From Streptomyces sp. NBC_00433 (GTDB lineage: Bacteria > Actinomycetota > Actinomycetes > Streptomycetales > Streptomycetaceae): DNA of 64,000 nucleotides. Where the stretch lies: NCBI GenBank assembly GCA_036015235.1, contig CP107926.1:5599501-5663500 (forward strand), written 5' to 3'. Within the stretch, counting starts at the first letter, position 1. Each line of letters starts with the position of its first letter. Of this stretch, positions 13,757 through 22,962 are shown piece after piece. The notes beneath the pieces were generated by a model that saw only the letters and a list, made by a program, of their open reading frames with translations, made no database searches and had not been told where the DNA came from. Made by a program: the position numbers and the translations under genes.

Positions 13757-16405
13757 TTGTCCGAACCGCAGACCACCGCCCCCGCGGACCGGCGCGTCGT
13801 ACTCAACAGCGAGGGGCAGTACTCGATCTGGTGGACCGACCGCGAACTGCCGGCGGGGTGGCGGGCCGAGGGGACCGCGGGGTCGCGGGAGCGGTGCCTG
13901 GTCCGCATCCAGGAGTTGTGGGCCGACCTGCGGCCGGTGAGCCTGCGCCGGCGAGCGGAAGCGGAAGGGGGGGATGCGGCGGAAGCGGAGGGCGAAGCGG
14001 CGGCGGATCGGGACCGGGCAGGTGCCGCCTGCGTCCCCGGGCTCGTCGGACGGCAGGCGCGGCGGAACCCGGATGCCGTGGCCGTGGAGGGCGACGGTTT
14101 CGCCCTGTCCTACGGCGGGCTCGACGCCGCGTCCAACCGCTGGGCCCGGTACCTGCGGTCGCGGGGCGTGGGGCGCGGCGCGCTGGTGGGGGTGCTGCTC
14201 GGCCGGGGCGCCGAGCTGCACGCGGTGTCGCTGGGCGTGTGGAAGGCGGGCGCCGGGTGCGTGCCGCTGGACCCCGAATTCCCCCCGGCCCGGCTGCGCT
14301 GGCTGCTCGCCGACGCGGGGGCGCGGGTGCTGGTCACCGAGGCGGCCTACGGGCCGCCCGACGGGTTCGAGGGCCAACTGCTGTGCGTGGACGACCCGGA
14401 GGTGTGCGGCGAGCTGGCCGGGCACCCGGGCGGGCCGCTCGCCGTGGCGCCCGACCCGGACGACGTGGCGTGCGTGGCCCACGTGCCCGCGGCGGCGGGG
14501 CGCCCGCACGCCGTGGCGGTCACCCACCGCGGCCTGGCACACCATGTGGCCTGGGCCGAGCGGGAGTTGGACAGGACGGGCAGCGGCGGCACCGCGGTCT
14601 TCGGCTCGGTCGCCTCCGAGATGACGGCCACCGGGCTGTGGGCGCCGCTGTGGTCCGGGCAGCGGGTGCTGCTCGCCCCGCAGGCCCTTGACCCGACGCG
14701 GCTGGGCGAGTGGCTCGCGGCCGCGGGGCCCTTCGGCTTCCTGAAGCTCACCCCAGGCCATCTCGACCTGCTCATCAGGCAGTTAGGCGACGAGGCGGTC
14801 GCGGCGCTGGCCGGGACCTTCGTGGTCGCCGGCGGCGAGCCGGGTCCTGCGGCGGAACAGCTCGCCGAACTGCTCGGCCCCCGGCGGCTGGTCACCTCGT
14901 ACGGCACGGCCGAGACGTCCTACGGCGCCTTCCTGCACCCCGTGCCGCCCGGTGAGGACGCGCAGATACGGGTGCTCGACGAGGCCTGCCGGCGCGTACC
15001 TGCCGGCGCGGTGGGCGAGCTGTACGTGGCCGGGCCCGGGGTGGCCCGCGGCTACGACGGCCGGGCCGCGCTGACGGCGGAGAGGTTCCTGCCCGACCCG
15101 TACGGCCCCGAGGGGACCCGGATGTTCCGCACCGGGGAGCTGGCGCGCAGGACGCCGGCCGGCGAGGTGGAGCTGCTCGGCCGCACCGACCGGCAGGTGT
15201 GGATCCGCGAGCACCGGGCCGACCCGGCGGAGACCGAGGAGGTGCTGCACGACCACCCGTACGTCCGCGAGGCCGTCGTCATCGGAGTGCAGGCCGCGCC
15301 CGGCGACGTCCGGCTGGCCGCCTACGTGGTGCCGCGCCCCGGCGCGCAGGGCCTGGACGCGGCGGCGCTCGCGGCCCACTGCAGGCGGCGGCTCCCCGGG
15401 CACCTGGTGCCCGCGAGCCTCGCCCTGCTCGACGAGGTGCCGCGCGCCGCCGACGGCCGGCTGGACGTGGCGGCGCTGCCCAGCCCCGGGTGGTACGGCC
15501 AGGGCGGGGCCCAGGGCCCCCGCGGGCGCACGCCCTTCGGCGGGCGCGCCTTCGCCGAGATGGTCGCGGCGTGCCGGGTGCCGGGCGCCTCCGTCGCCGT
15601 CATGGAGGGCGGCGACCTGGTGGCGGTCGAGGCCGCGGGAACCGACGGGGAGGGCAGGGCGGTCACCCCGCGCACCGCCTTCCCGGCGGGCGCGCTGAGC
15701 CGGCATGTCGCGACGCTGGGCGCGCTGCGCCTGGTGGACGAGGGAGTGCTGGCCCTGGACGCCGAGGTCGAGGGCGGCACCCCGGCCACGCTGGCCGATC
15801 TGCTGGGCCAGCCCGACACGGACCCCGGCTCCGACCGCCTCCCCGCGCTGCTCGAGGACGCCACGGGGGAGCCCTTCCGGCTGCTGATGCGGCGCCTGGT
15901 GCTCGGGCCGCTCGGCCTGGACGACAGCTGGTACGGCGAACCGCGGGGCGCGCACAGGACGGGGACGACCGGCTCCCCCGCGGCGCGTGTCGGCCACGAC
16001 GCCGGCGGGCACCCGCTCTGCGGCGCCGGCCCGGCCGCGGGCCCGGCCGAACTGTGGACCACCGCCGCCGACCTGGCCGAGGTGGCGCTGGAGATCCGCC
16101 GTTCCGCGCTCGGCGCCCCGCTGGCCCTGCTCGGCCGGGAGACCGCCGCCCGCATGCTCACGCCCAGCCCGGACAGCCTCTACGGCCTCGGCACGATGGT
16201 CGACGTCCTCGGCTCCGACACGGAGTTCGGGCACGAGGCCGCCCAGGCCGGGTACTACGCGGCCTCCGCGATGCGCGTGCGGACCGGTCGCGGCCTGGTC
16301 GTGCTGGCCAACGGCCGGTCCGGTGAGCGACTACGCAAGGAGATCGGCTGCCGCCTGAGGGAGATACGCCAAACGACGGAGAGGCGTTGGCCATTGGGTG
16401 ACTGA
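13757..16405 (+). CDS. MbtH / adenylation-like / beta-lactamase-like fusion with degenerate active sites
   Basis: An 882-residue protein of three parts. Residues 13-68 are an MbtH-like domain (EGQYSIWW, PAGW and RPVSLR are kept). Residues 95-590 have the fold order of an NRPS adenylation domain, but the P-loop SGSTG-PKG is replaced by PAAAGRPHAVAV (near residue 245), the RTGD motif is RTGE, and the final catalytic Lys is Arg (ADGRLD). Residues 595-880 resemble a class C beta-lactamase/esterase in which SxxK has become ALSR and the YxN motif is missing. There is no carrier domain. The TTG start has AGGAG five bases upstream. A TTA codon (residue 343) suggests bldA control. It is probably non-catalytic, perhaps an MbtH-type chaperone or scaffold. 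Confidence 0.75.
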   Translation: MSEPQTTAPADRRVVLNSEGQYSIWWTDRELPAGWRAEGTAGSRERCLVRIQELWADLRPVSLRRRAEAEGGDAAEAEGEAAADRDRAGAACVPGLVGRQARRNPDAVAVEGDGFALSYGGLDAASNRWARYLRSRGVGRGALVGVLLGRGAELHAVSLGVWKAGAGCVPLDPEFPPARLRWLLADAGARVLVTEAAYGPPDGFEGQLLCVDDPEVCGELAGHPGGPLAVAPDPDDVACVAHVPAAAGRPHAVAVTHRGLAHHVAWAERELDRTGSGGTAVFGSVASEMTATGLWAPLWSGQRVLLAPQALDPTRLGEWLAAAGPFGFLKLTPGHLDLLIRQLGDEAVAALAGTFVVAGGEPGPAAEQLAELLGPRRLVTSYGTAETSYGAFLHPVPPGEDAQIRVLDEACRRVPAGAVGELYVAGPGVARGYDGRAALTAERFLPDPYGPEGTRMFRTGELARRTPAGEVELLGRTDRQVWIREHRADPAETEEVLHDHPYVREAVVIGVQAAPGDVRLAAYVVPRPGAQGLDAAALAAHCRRRLPGHLVPASLALLDEVPRAADGRLDVAALPSPGWYGQGGAQGPRGRTPFGGRAFAEMVAACRVPGASVAVMEGGDLVAVEAAGTDGEGRAVTPRTAFPAGALSRHVATLGALRLVDEGVLALDAEVEGGTPATLADLLGQPDTDPGSDRLPALLEDATGEPFRLLMRRLVLGPLGLDDSWYGEPRGAHRTGTTGSPAARVGHDAGGHPLCGAGPAAGPAELWTTAADLAEVALEIRRSALGAPLALLGRETAARMLTPSPDSLYGLGTMVDVLGSDTEFGHEAAQAGYYAASAMRVRTGRGLVVLANGRSGERLRKEIGCRLREIRQTTERRWPLGD

Positions 16406-16568
16406 CAGTGGCGAGGCGCGGAAGACACGCAGGGAACGGGGTGAAATACCGGTACGTAGCGTGAGAGGTTCGCAACCATGTTGTCCGGACCAGGCGTAGT
16501 ACACACAATGACTCTGCAATGTCTCCCGCGGGGGGGCGGGGCGTGCGCCGCCCCGGGAAGGGGACGGT

Positions 16569-19500
16569 GTGTCACCCTGGCTATCTTTTCAGGTGCTGGG
16601 CCCGCTCAAGGTGAGCGTGGACGGCAGGTCACTACTACTACGCAGCGCGCGGCAGCGCACGATTCTGGCCGTGCTGCTGCTCACACCGGGACGCGTCGTC
16701 TCGGTGGACTCACTGGCGGAGGCCGTCTGGCACAGCGAGCCGCCCGCCACAGCGCGCAACCAGATCGCCATCTGCGTGTCCGCGCTGCGCAAGATATTCC
16801 GTGACGAGGCGGGTGTGGACGGCCTCATAGAGACCGTGCTGCCGGGCTACGTGCTGCACACGGCGGGCCATTACGTCGACGTGGTCGACCTGTACGAATC
16901 GGCGGCGGCCGCGGGGGCCGCCGCGGAGGCAGGCGACCCGGACGCGGCAGCGGCAAGGTTCGAGGACGCGCTCGCCCTGTGGTCGGGACCGGTGCTCGAC
17001 GGCATGGACGGCGGCGCCCTCACCGGGGCGGTGAGCCGGCTCACCGAACTGCGCATCGACCTGGCGGAGGAGTACGCCGCCGTGCAGCTCCAGCAGGGCC
17101 GCTACCGGTCGGTGGTGGCGAACCTGTCCCCGGTCGTGGCCGAGCACCCGCTGCGCGAGCACGCGCGTGCCGTCCTGATGCGGGCCTACGACCAGTTGGG
17201 CCGCCGCTCCGAGGCGCTCGACTGCTTCCGTGAGGGCCGCCGCATCCTCATCGCGGAACTGGGCGTCGAACCCGGCCCCGAGCTCCAGGAGTTGCACCGC
17301 AAGGTGCTGGAGGGCGACGGTCCCGCCCCGGTGCGCACGGCGCCGCCCCGGCCCGTCGCCGCGCCCGTGCCCGCTCCCGGTGTCGTACCGCGGCAACTGC
17401 CGCTGCCGCCCGAGCCGTTCGTCGGCCGGGAGGCCGAACTGGAGCTGCTGGAAGGGCTCGTGCAGCCGGCGCCCGGCCAGGGCGGCGGCCTGCCGGTGCG
17501 GATCGCGGCGGTCTGCGGCGCGGCCGGCGTCGGCAAGAGCGCGCTCGCCCTGCACTGGTCGGACCGGGTCGCGGAGCGCTTCCCCGACGGGCAGATCTAC
17601 CTGGACCTCCAGGACCTGCCGGGCAACGGCGGCCCCGTCACACCGGAGGCGGCCCTGGACCGGGCGCTGCGCGCGCTCGGTGTGGCGGGACCGTCGATCC
17701 CGGCCGGCCTCCAGGACCGGGCCGCGCTCTACCGCAGCACCCTGGACAGCAAGCGGCTGCTCGTCGTCCTGGACAATGCCGGCTCCCTGGAACAGATCCG
17801 CCCGCTGCTGCCCGGACGCGGCCCCGCTCGGGCGCTCTTCACCAGCCGCGACCCGCTCAACGGGCTCGCGGGCGCCTTCGCCGCGGTCCGCGTCGAGCTG
17901 CACGTGATGAGCCCGGCCGAGTCGCTCGGGCTGCTCGCCGCCACCATCGGCGACCAGCGGGTGGCGGCCGAACCCGCCGCGGCCCAGCGGCTGGTGGACC
18001 TGTGCGACCACCTGCCGCTGGCCCTGCGGATCGTGGCGACCCGCTTACTGTCCGACAACCAGTGGTCGCTGCGCAGGATGGCGGCCCGCATGGAGGACCG
18101 CCGCGAGCGGCTCGACGTGCTCAGCACGGGGGAGAGCGGCGTCCGCTCCGGCCTCTGGCTCAGCTACCGCGCCCTGTCCGTACAGGCGGCCCGGCTCTAC
18201 CGGCAGTTGAGCATGCTGGAGGTGCCCGACCTCCCGGCGTGGATCGGCGCCCCCGTCCTCGGCGTGACCCCCGGTGACTCCGAGGAACTGCTCAACCAGC
18301 TCGCCGCCGCTCAGCTGCTGGAGACCTGCCCCGCGCCGGGCGGCGGCACACGCTTCCGCTTCCAGGACCTGATGCGGCTCTTCGCCCAGGAGCGCTGCCT
18401 GGCCGAGGACAGCGCGCAGGAGCGCGAACAGGCCCTGGACCGCGTCCTGTCCGCCATGCTCACCCTCGTCTACGCGGCCCAGGAGCAGCTGTACGGCAAG
18501 GGCGAGGTGGCCCCGCACGTCCCGGCGTACACCGCCGAGATCCCCGGCGGGACGGTCAGCGAGCTGGTCGCCGACCCCATCGAGTGGTTCGAGGGCGAGC
18601 GGGAGGTGCTCGGCTCGCTGGTGGCGCAGGCCGCGCGCGGCGACCAGGCCGGCCGCGCCTGGGTCCTCGCGGTGGGCTCCGTCTCCTTCTTCGAGACCCG
18701 CAACCACCTGGAGGACTGGCAGCGCACGGCCGAGTGCGCGCTGGAGGGCGCGCGGCGCGTCGGCGACGTCCGCGGGGCCGGCACCATGCTCCGCTCGCTG
18801 GGCACGCTGGCCATCTACCAGCGCCGCTACGAGGAGGCGCGGGAGCGCCTGGAGACCGCCCTGGTCCACCTGGAGCAGACCGACGACGTCCAGGGCCGGG
18901 CCATCGTGCGGCGCAACCTCGCGGTGTGCGCCCGCTTCTCCGGCGACCTCGCCGAGGCGGCCCGCCGCTGCGAGGAGGCCCTGGTGCTCTTCCGGCAGGC
19001 CGGGGACTCCTCGGGGCTGTCGCACGCGCTGGGGCTGCTGGCCCAGATCGAGATCGAGCTGGGCAATCCCGAGCGCGGTGTGGAGCTGAGCAACCAGGCC
19101 ATCGAGGTCAGTTACGAGGCCGGGTCGCTGCGCAGCCGCACGCAGAATCTCTACCGCCTCGCCGAGGCGCTGCTCAGCGCCGGGCAGTCGGCCCAGGCGG
19201 TGGGGGTCTGCCACGACGTGGTGGGCCTCACCCGCGGCCAGGGCGACCGCCTGGGCGAGGCCCACGGGCTGTGCGTGCTCGGCGAGGCGCAGTGGCGGCT
19301 GAACGAGCCGCACAAGGCGCGCGCCAGCCTGCTGCGCGGGCTGCGCGCCGCGGAAGAGGTCAACGACCGCTTCCTGCAGGCCCGTATCACCACCAACCTG
19401 GCCTGCGCCGAGGCCATCACCGGTGGCACCGGCGCCGACGCGCCGCTGGAGTGGGCCCAGCAGGAGTTCCGTACCCTCAACGCCCCGGTGTGGGTGCGGC

Positions 19501-19592
19501 GTGCGGGCCGGCTGCGGGAGGCGCTGGAGTCGCATGACGCGGACGGCCCGATCGAGGGGCTGGTGCTGGCCGAGCTGCTGCACGGCTGCTGA
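16569..19592 (+). CDS. Large AfsR-type SARP regulator (SARP + NB-ARC + TPR)
   Basis: A 1007-residue regulator. Residues 1-95 are an OmpR-like DNA-binding domain (FQVLGPLKVSVDGR), 100-245 are the bacterial transcriptional activation domain, 275-600 are an NB-ARC ATPase (GAAGVGKSAL Walker A, LLVVLDNA Walker B), and 620-1000 are TPR-like helical repeats. This is the architecture of AfsR, an activator of secondary metabolism. The GTG start follows GGGAAGGGGA. An in-frame TTA codon at 18045-18047 (residue 493) makes it a likely bldA-dependent switch. It follows the fusion gene by 163 bases and precedes the prenyltransferase genes, so it probably activates this cluster. Confidence 0.9.
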   Translation: MSPWLSFQVLGPLKVSVDGRSLLLRSARQRTILAVLLLTPGRVVSVDSLAEAVWHSEPPATARNQIAICVSALRKIFRDEAGVDGLIETVLPGYVLHTAGHYVDVVDLYESAAAAGAAAEAGDPDAAAARFEDALALWSGPVLDGMDGGALTGAVSRLTELRIDLAEEYAAVQLQQGRYRSVVANLSPVVAEHPLREHARAVLMRAYDQLGRRSEALDCFREGRRILIAELGVEPGPELQELHRKVLEGDGPAPVRTAPPRPVAAPVPAPGVVPRQLPLPPEPFVGREAELELLEGLVQPAPGQGGGLPVRIAAVCGAAGVGKSALALHWSDRVAERFPDGQIYLDLQDLPGNGGPVTPEAALDRALRALGVAGPSIPAGLQDRAALYRSTLDSKRLLVVLDNAGSLEQIRPLLPGRGPARALFTSRDPLNGLAGAFAAVRVELHVMSPAESLGLLAATIGDQRVAAEPAAAQRLVDLCDHLPLALRIVATRLLSDNQWSLRRMAARMEDRRERLDVLSTGESGVRSGLWLSYRALSVQAARLYRQLSMLEVPDLPAWIGAPVLGVTPGDSEELLNQLAAAQLLETCPAPGGGTRFRFQDLMRLFAQERCLAEDSAQEREQALDRVLSAMLTLVYAAQEQLYGKGEVAPHVPAYTAEIPGGTVSELVADPIEWFEGEREVLGSLVAQAARGDQAGRAWVLAVGSVSFFETRNHLEDWQRTAECALEGARRVGDVRGAGTMLRSLGTLAIYQRRYEEARERLETALVHLEQTDDVQGRAIVRRNLAVCARFSGDLAEAARRCEEALVLFRQAGDSSGLSHALGLLAQIEIELGNPERGVELSNQAIEVSYEAGSLRSRTQNLYRLAEALLSAGQSAQAVGVCHDVVGLTRGQGDRLGEAHGLCVLGEAQWRLNEPHKARASLLRGLRAAEEVNDRFLQARITTNLACAEAITGGTGADAPLEWAQQEFRTLNAPVWVRRAGRLREALESHDADGPIEGLVLAELLHGC

Positions 19593-19609
19593 TCCCGGCC
19601 CGCGGGCCC

Positions 19610-19646
19610 GACCTGCCCTGGACGAGAGTCACGTCCAGGGCAGGTC
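19610..19646. terminator. Bidirectional terminator hairpin
   Basis: A perfect 15-bp stem: GACCTGCCCTGGACG (19610-19624) pairs with 19632-19646 around a 7-base loop. It lies 17 bases after the AfsR-type stop and overlaps the last codons (DLPWT) and stop of the small peptide gene on the other strand, so it can end transcription from both sides. Confidence 0.75.
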
Positions 19647-19742
19647 GTTCGTGCCCATGCTGTTGCCGAGGGCGAGGAGCAGCGGAAGGAAGAGGAGCGC
19701 GGTGGTGAGGAACGCCGCTGCGACCGAACGGGGCTTTCGCAT
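19629..19742 (-). CDS. Small exported or membrane peptide (37 residues)
   Basis: ATG at 19742-19740 with GGAGAG six bases upstream. The peptide has a basic N-terminus (MRKPR), a hydrophobic core of about 18 residues and a polar tail ending GTNDLPWT. It looks like a signal peptide or single membrane anchor. It converges with the AfsR-type gene and its 3' end is inside the terminator hairpin. It could be a signalling peptide, a small membrane regulator, or a spurious frame; the clear ribosome site favours a real gene. Confidence 0.45.
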   Translation of the reverse strand: MRKPRSVAAAFLTTALLFLPLLLALGNSMGTNDLPWT

Positions 19743-19831
19743 GGATGACTCTCCTATGAGTTCTCGGTAATTCCTCCGGACGGCTCTTGGCTCGAACCCT
19801 AGGCGCGGCCGCTTTTGGCGCGGTTTCCCGG

Positions 19832-19853
19832 CGATTTCGCGTGCCCGAAATCG
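19832..19853. promoter_or_regulatory. Inverted repeat upstream of the second SARP gene
   Basis: CGATTTCG and CGAAATCG are separated by six bases, a perfect 8-6-8 palindrome. GATAAT, a good -10-like hexamer, follows at 19858-19863. The site lies in the 190-base divergent region between the small peptide gene and the second SARP gene, about 80 bases before the latter. It is a likely repressor site or promoter overlap. Confidence 0.45.
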
Positions 19854-19934
19854 ACTCGATAATGCGGAGAAAGAGTCGGCGGATACCGTCACGGACAGAT
19901 TTCGCCGGGATTGTTCGTGAGACGGGACCGCACT

Positions 19935-21818
19935 GTGCTGAACTCTGGGGGAGTGGCCGTCAGGACCGCCGACGGGCCCGCTGACGGGCCCGCCGACGGT
20001 CCTGCCGACCGTGGCGACCTGCACGCGGAACCACCGCATGCGCTCGAATTCCGGCTGCTCGGGCCGGTGTCGGTGACCCGGGCGGGCACCGCGGTGCCGC
20101 TGCCGGGGGCGAAGATCCACACCGTACTCGCGGTGCTGCTGCTCGCCCGCGGCGCCCTGGTCGCCGACGGCCGGCTGAGCGCCGCACTGTGGGGGGACGC
20201 GCCGCCGCCCACCTCGAACTCCCAGATATACACGTACGTCTCCCGGCTCAGGAAAATACTCGGGGACGACGCGGAGCGGATCTCAAGGAAAGGCCCGGGA
20301 TACGTACTCGACGCCCGCGGCGCCGAGGTCGACCTCTTCTCCTTCGAAAGGCTCGACCGCCTCGGCCGCCAGGCCCTGCGGGAGAACCGCCACGAGGAGG
20401 CAGGGCGGCTGCTCGGCAGCGCGCTGGACTGCTGGAGCGGCCACGCCCTGGACAACGTGACCGAGCACCTGCTCCAGTCCGAGCGGCCGCGGCTGGAATT
20501 CCTGCGGGCGGAGGCGCTGGAGCGACGCATCCAGGCGGACCTGGAGACCGGCAGGCACCGCTCCCTGGTGCCCGAACTGCTCTCCCTGGTGGCGCGCTTC
20601 CCCATGGAGGAGAACCTGCGCGCCCACCTCATCACCGCGCTGCACCGCTGCGACCGGCAGGCCGAGGCCGTGCAGGTGTACACCGAGGGCCGCCGGATAC
20701 TCGACGAGCAGCTCGGGGTGGTGCCCGGCCAGCAGCTCAGCAAGGCCTACCTGCGGATGCTGCGCGGCGAGGGCGCCGCGCAGCCGCGCAGGCCGCTCGT
20801 CGTGCTGCCGGTGCGGGCGGCCGCCTTCACCGGGCGCAAGGCCGAGGCGGCACGGCTCAGGTCGCTGCTGCTGCGCAGGCCCGCGGGCCCGGTCTCCCGG
20901 CTCAGGGCGGCCCTGGTCACCGGGATGCCCGGCAGCGGCAAGACAGCACTGGCCGCCGAAGTGGCCCACGGCTGCGCCCAGTCGTTCCCCGACGGGGTGG
21001 TGCACGCCGACCTCCAGGACGCGCGGGGAGCCGCCCGCGCCCCCGCGGCCGTGCTCGCCGAGATCCTCTCCGCGCTGGGCGACACCGCGGAGGCCGGGCA
21101 GCGGGACGGGCACGACCAGACCGACCTCGTACGCCGCTACCGCGCGCTGACCGCGGGCTCACGGCTGCTGGTCGTGCTGGACGACGCGTCGAGCGACGCG
21201 CAGCTGACCCCGCTGCTGCCCGCGAGCCCGGACACCGCGCTGCTCGTCACCAGCCGCAGACGGCTGGTGACCGTGCCGGCCGCCTGCACGGTCCCGCTGG
21301 AGCCGCTGGGCGACCAGGACGCGGTGGCGCTGCTCGCCGAGACCGTCGGCGCCGACCGTATCCGTGCCGAACTCCCCGCGGCACGCGACCTGGTGCGCTA
21401 CTGCGCCGGGCTGCCGCTCGCCGTGCGGATCGCGGGCGCCAGGCTCGCCGCCCGCCCGCACTGGACGGTGGCCCGGCTCGCGGCCCAACTCGCGGACCCG
21501 CGAGCCCGGTTGGCCGCCCTGTCGTACGGCGACCTCGACCTGCCGCGCACCCTCGACCGGGCGCTGTCGCGGCTGAGCCCGATCACCGCGGCCGTGCTGC
21601 CCTGGCTCTCCGCGGTCGGCCCGGGGCCCTTCACCGCCCGGCTCGCCGGCGACGTGATCGGCCTGGACGGGGTCGAGCGCGCCCTGGAGGAACTCGTCGA
21701 CGCCTGCCTGCTCACCTCCGAGCCGGACAGCGCCGCACTCGGCGAGGACCGCTACCGGTTCCACCCCCTCTTCCTGCTGCACGCAGGCGAACTGCCCAGA
21801 AGGGAGCTCCCCCGGTGA
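19935..21818 (+). CDS. SARP regulator with NB-ARC ATPase, no TPR tail
   Basis: About 627 residues. A low-complexity leader with ADGP repeats is followed by the SARP DNA-binding and activation domains (FRLLGPVSVTRAGTAVPLPG onward) and an NB-ARC ATPase (GMPGSGKTAL Walker A, LLVVLDDA Walker B). The protein stops where AfsR homologues begin their TPR region. The start is uncertain: GTG at 19935 is used, while 19911, 19917 and 19953 are also in frame and none has a strong ribosome site. The prenyltransferase gene follows 93 bases later in the same direction, so this is the proximal candidate activator of the meroterpenoid genes. Confidence 0.85.
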   Translation: MLNSGGVAVRTADGPADGPADGPADRGDLHAEPPHALEFRLLGPVSVTRAGTAVPLPGAKIHTVLAVLLLARGALVADGRLSAALWGDAPPPTSNSQIYTYVSRLRKILGDDAERISRKGPGYVLDARGAEVDLFSFERLDRLGRQALRENRHEEAGRLLGSALDCWSGHALDNVTEHLLQSERPRLEFLRAEALERRIQADLETGRHRSLVPELLSLVARFPMEENLRAHLITALHRCDRQAEAVQVYTEGRRILDEQLGVVPGQQLSKAYLRMLRGEGAAQPRRPLVVLPVRAAAFTGRKAEAARLRSLLLRRPAGPVSRLRAALVTGMPGSGKTALAAEVAHGCAQSFPDGVVHADLQDARGAARAPAAVLAEILSALGDTAEAGQRDGHDQTDLVRRYRALTAGSRLLVVLDDASSDAQLTPLLPASPDTALLVTSRRRLVTVPAACTVPLEPLGDQDAVALLAETVGADRIRAELPAARDLVRYCAGLPLAVRIAGARLAARPHWTVARLAAQLADPRARLAALSYGDLDLPRTLDRALSRLSPITAAVLPWLSAVGPGPFTARLAGDVIGLDGVERALEELVDACLLTSEPDSAALGEDRYRFHPLFLLHAGELPRRELPR

Positions 21819-21911
21819 CCCCGCGCCAAGCGGACGGCAAGTCCGGTGACAGGTCTGTTCAAGATGGATGGCTGAGGCTGGCCGCCATGAATCCCAAGGA
21901 TGGTGAACGCC

Positions 21912-22844
21912 ATGAGTGAGGCGGCCCCGGCCACTCAGGAAGGCGCGATCAAGGCGCTGCACTCGGCCATCGAGGAAGCAGCCGGACTGCTGGAGGTGGA
22001 CTACGCGCGCGACAAGGTGCGGCGCATCCTCGACCTCTACGGCGGGGACCTCGCCCAGGGCGTGGTCGCCTTCCGGGTGTCGACCGGCGCGCGGCGCGCG
22101 GGCGAGCTGGACTGCCGCTTCACGGTGCCGCACGACACCGACCCCTACGAACTCGCGTTGAAGAACGGCCTGTTGGAGGAGACGGACCACCCCGTCTCCC
22201 GGCTGCTCGCGGACATCAGCGAGAACTGCCCCGTCGACGGCTACGGCATCGACTTCGGTGTCGTCAAAGGGTTCAAGAAGATCTGGGTGGTGCTGCCCAG
22301 GACCGAACTCCAGCCCGTGGCCAAGCTCGCGGGCATCGCCTCGATGCCGCCCAGCCTGGGCGCGAGCCTCGACTTCATCGCCCGGCACGGCCTCGGCGAC
22401 ACCGTCGGCCTGCTCGGCATCGACTACGTCGGCCGTACCGTCAACATCTACTTCGGCGAACCGCCCGAGGGCGGCATCGCCCCCGGGTCCGTGCGCTCGA
22501 TGCTGCGCGAGATCGACCAGGCCGAGCCCTCCGAGCAGGCGTTGCGGCTCGGGCAGCAGGCCTTCGGCGTCTACGTGACCCTCAGCTGGGACTCCCCGCG
22601 GATCGAGCGGATCTCCTTCGCCGTGGCGACGACCGACCCCGGCAGCCTGCCCGTCGAACTCGACGACCGGATCGACCTGTTCGTGCGGCACGTGCGCGCC
22701 TCCGACCCGGAGACGAAGTTCGTCTACGCGGTCGCCTCCCAGCCCGACGGCGAATATTACAAGCTCCAGTCCTACTACCGGTGGGGCTCCGGCGTGCCGG
22801 AGATCATGCAGCTGCCCGAGGGAGTCCTCGCGGACCCGGTGTAG
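21912..22844 (+). CDS. ABBA-fold aromatic prenyltransferase (NphB/CloQ family)
   Basis: A 310-residue enzyme close in length and sequence to NphB (307 residues). Shared features include the start MSEAA, EEAAGLLEVDYARDKVR, GFKK, SMPPSL, LGIDYVGRTVNIYF, FAVATTDP and EYYKLQSYYRW. Family members transfer a dimethylallyl, geranyl or farnesyl group onto an aromatic ring from a soluble barrel-shaped active site. The ATG at 21912 is chosen because it matches the NphB start; an ATG 12 bases upstream is possible. It is followed by two flavoenzymes and a terpene cyclase, the order expected for a meroterpenoid. The aromatic acceptor is not identified. Confidence 0.93.
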   Translation: MSEAAPATQEGAIKALHSAIEEAAGLLEVDYARDKVRRILDLYGGDLAQGVVAFRVSTGARRAGELDCRFTVPHDTDPYELALKNGLLEETDHPVSRLLADISENCPVDGYGIDFGVVKGFKKIWVVLPRTELQPVAKLAGIASMPPSLGASLDFIARHGLGDTVGLLGIDYVGRTVNIYFGEPPEGGIAPGSVRSMLREIDQAEPSEQALRLGQQAFGVYVTLSWDSPRIERISFAVATTDPGSLPVELDDRIDLFVRHVRASDPETKFVYAVASQPDGEYYKLQSYYRWGSGVPEIMQLPEGVLADPV

Positions 22845-22962
22845 CCCCGCCCCCCTCGCTTCCGCCGCCTGAATGGCGTCGCTCGTTTTCTCGAACTCCT
22901 CATGGCCCGGCGGACGTCGGATGCTTCCTGCCGCCCGGCCGCACTCCCGGAAGGACGAAACC

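Noticed and set aside
13757..16405. Siderophore-type NRPS module, because of the MbtH domain
   Set aside because: No carrier or condensation domain is attached, the adenylation motifs are degraded, and no siderophore genes are present.
19971..20006. GACGGGCCCGC-type tandem repeats at the start of the second SARP gene
   Set aside because: They encode an ADGP-repeat leader in the reading frame and show no operator symmetry; treated as low-complexity coding sequence.
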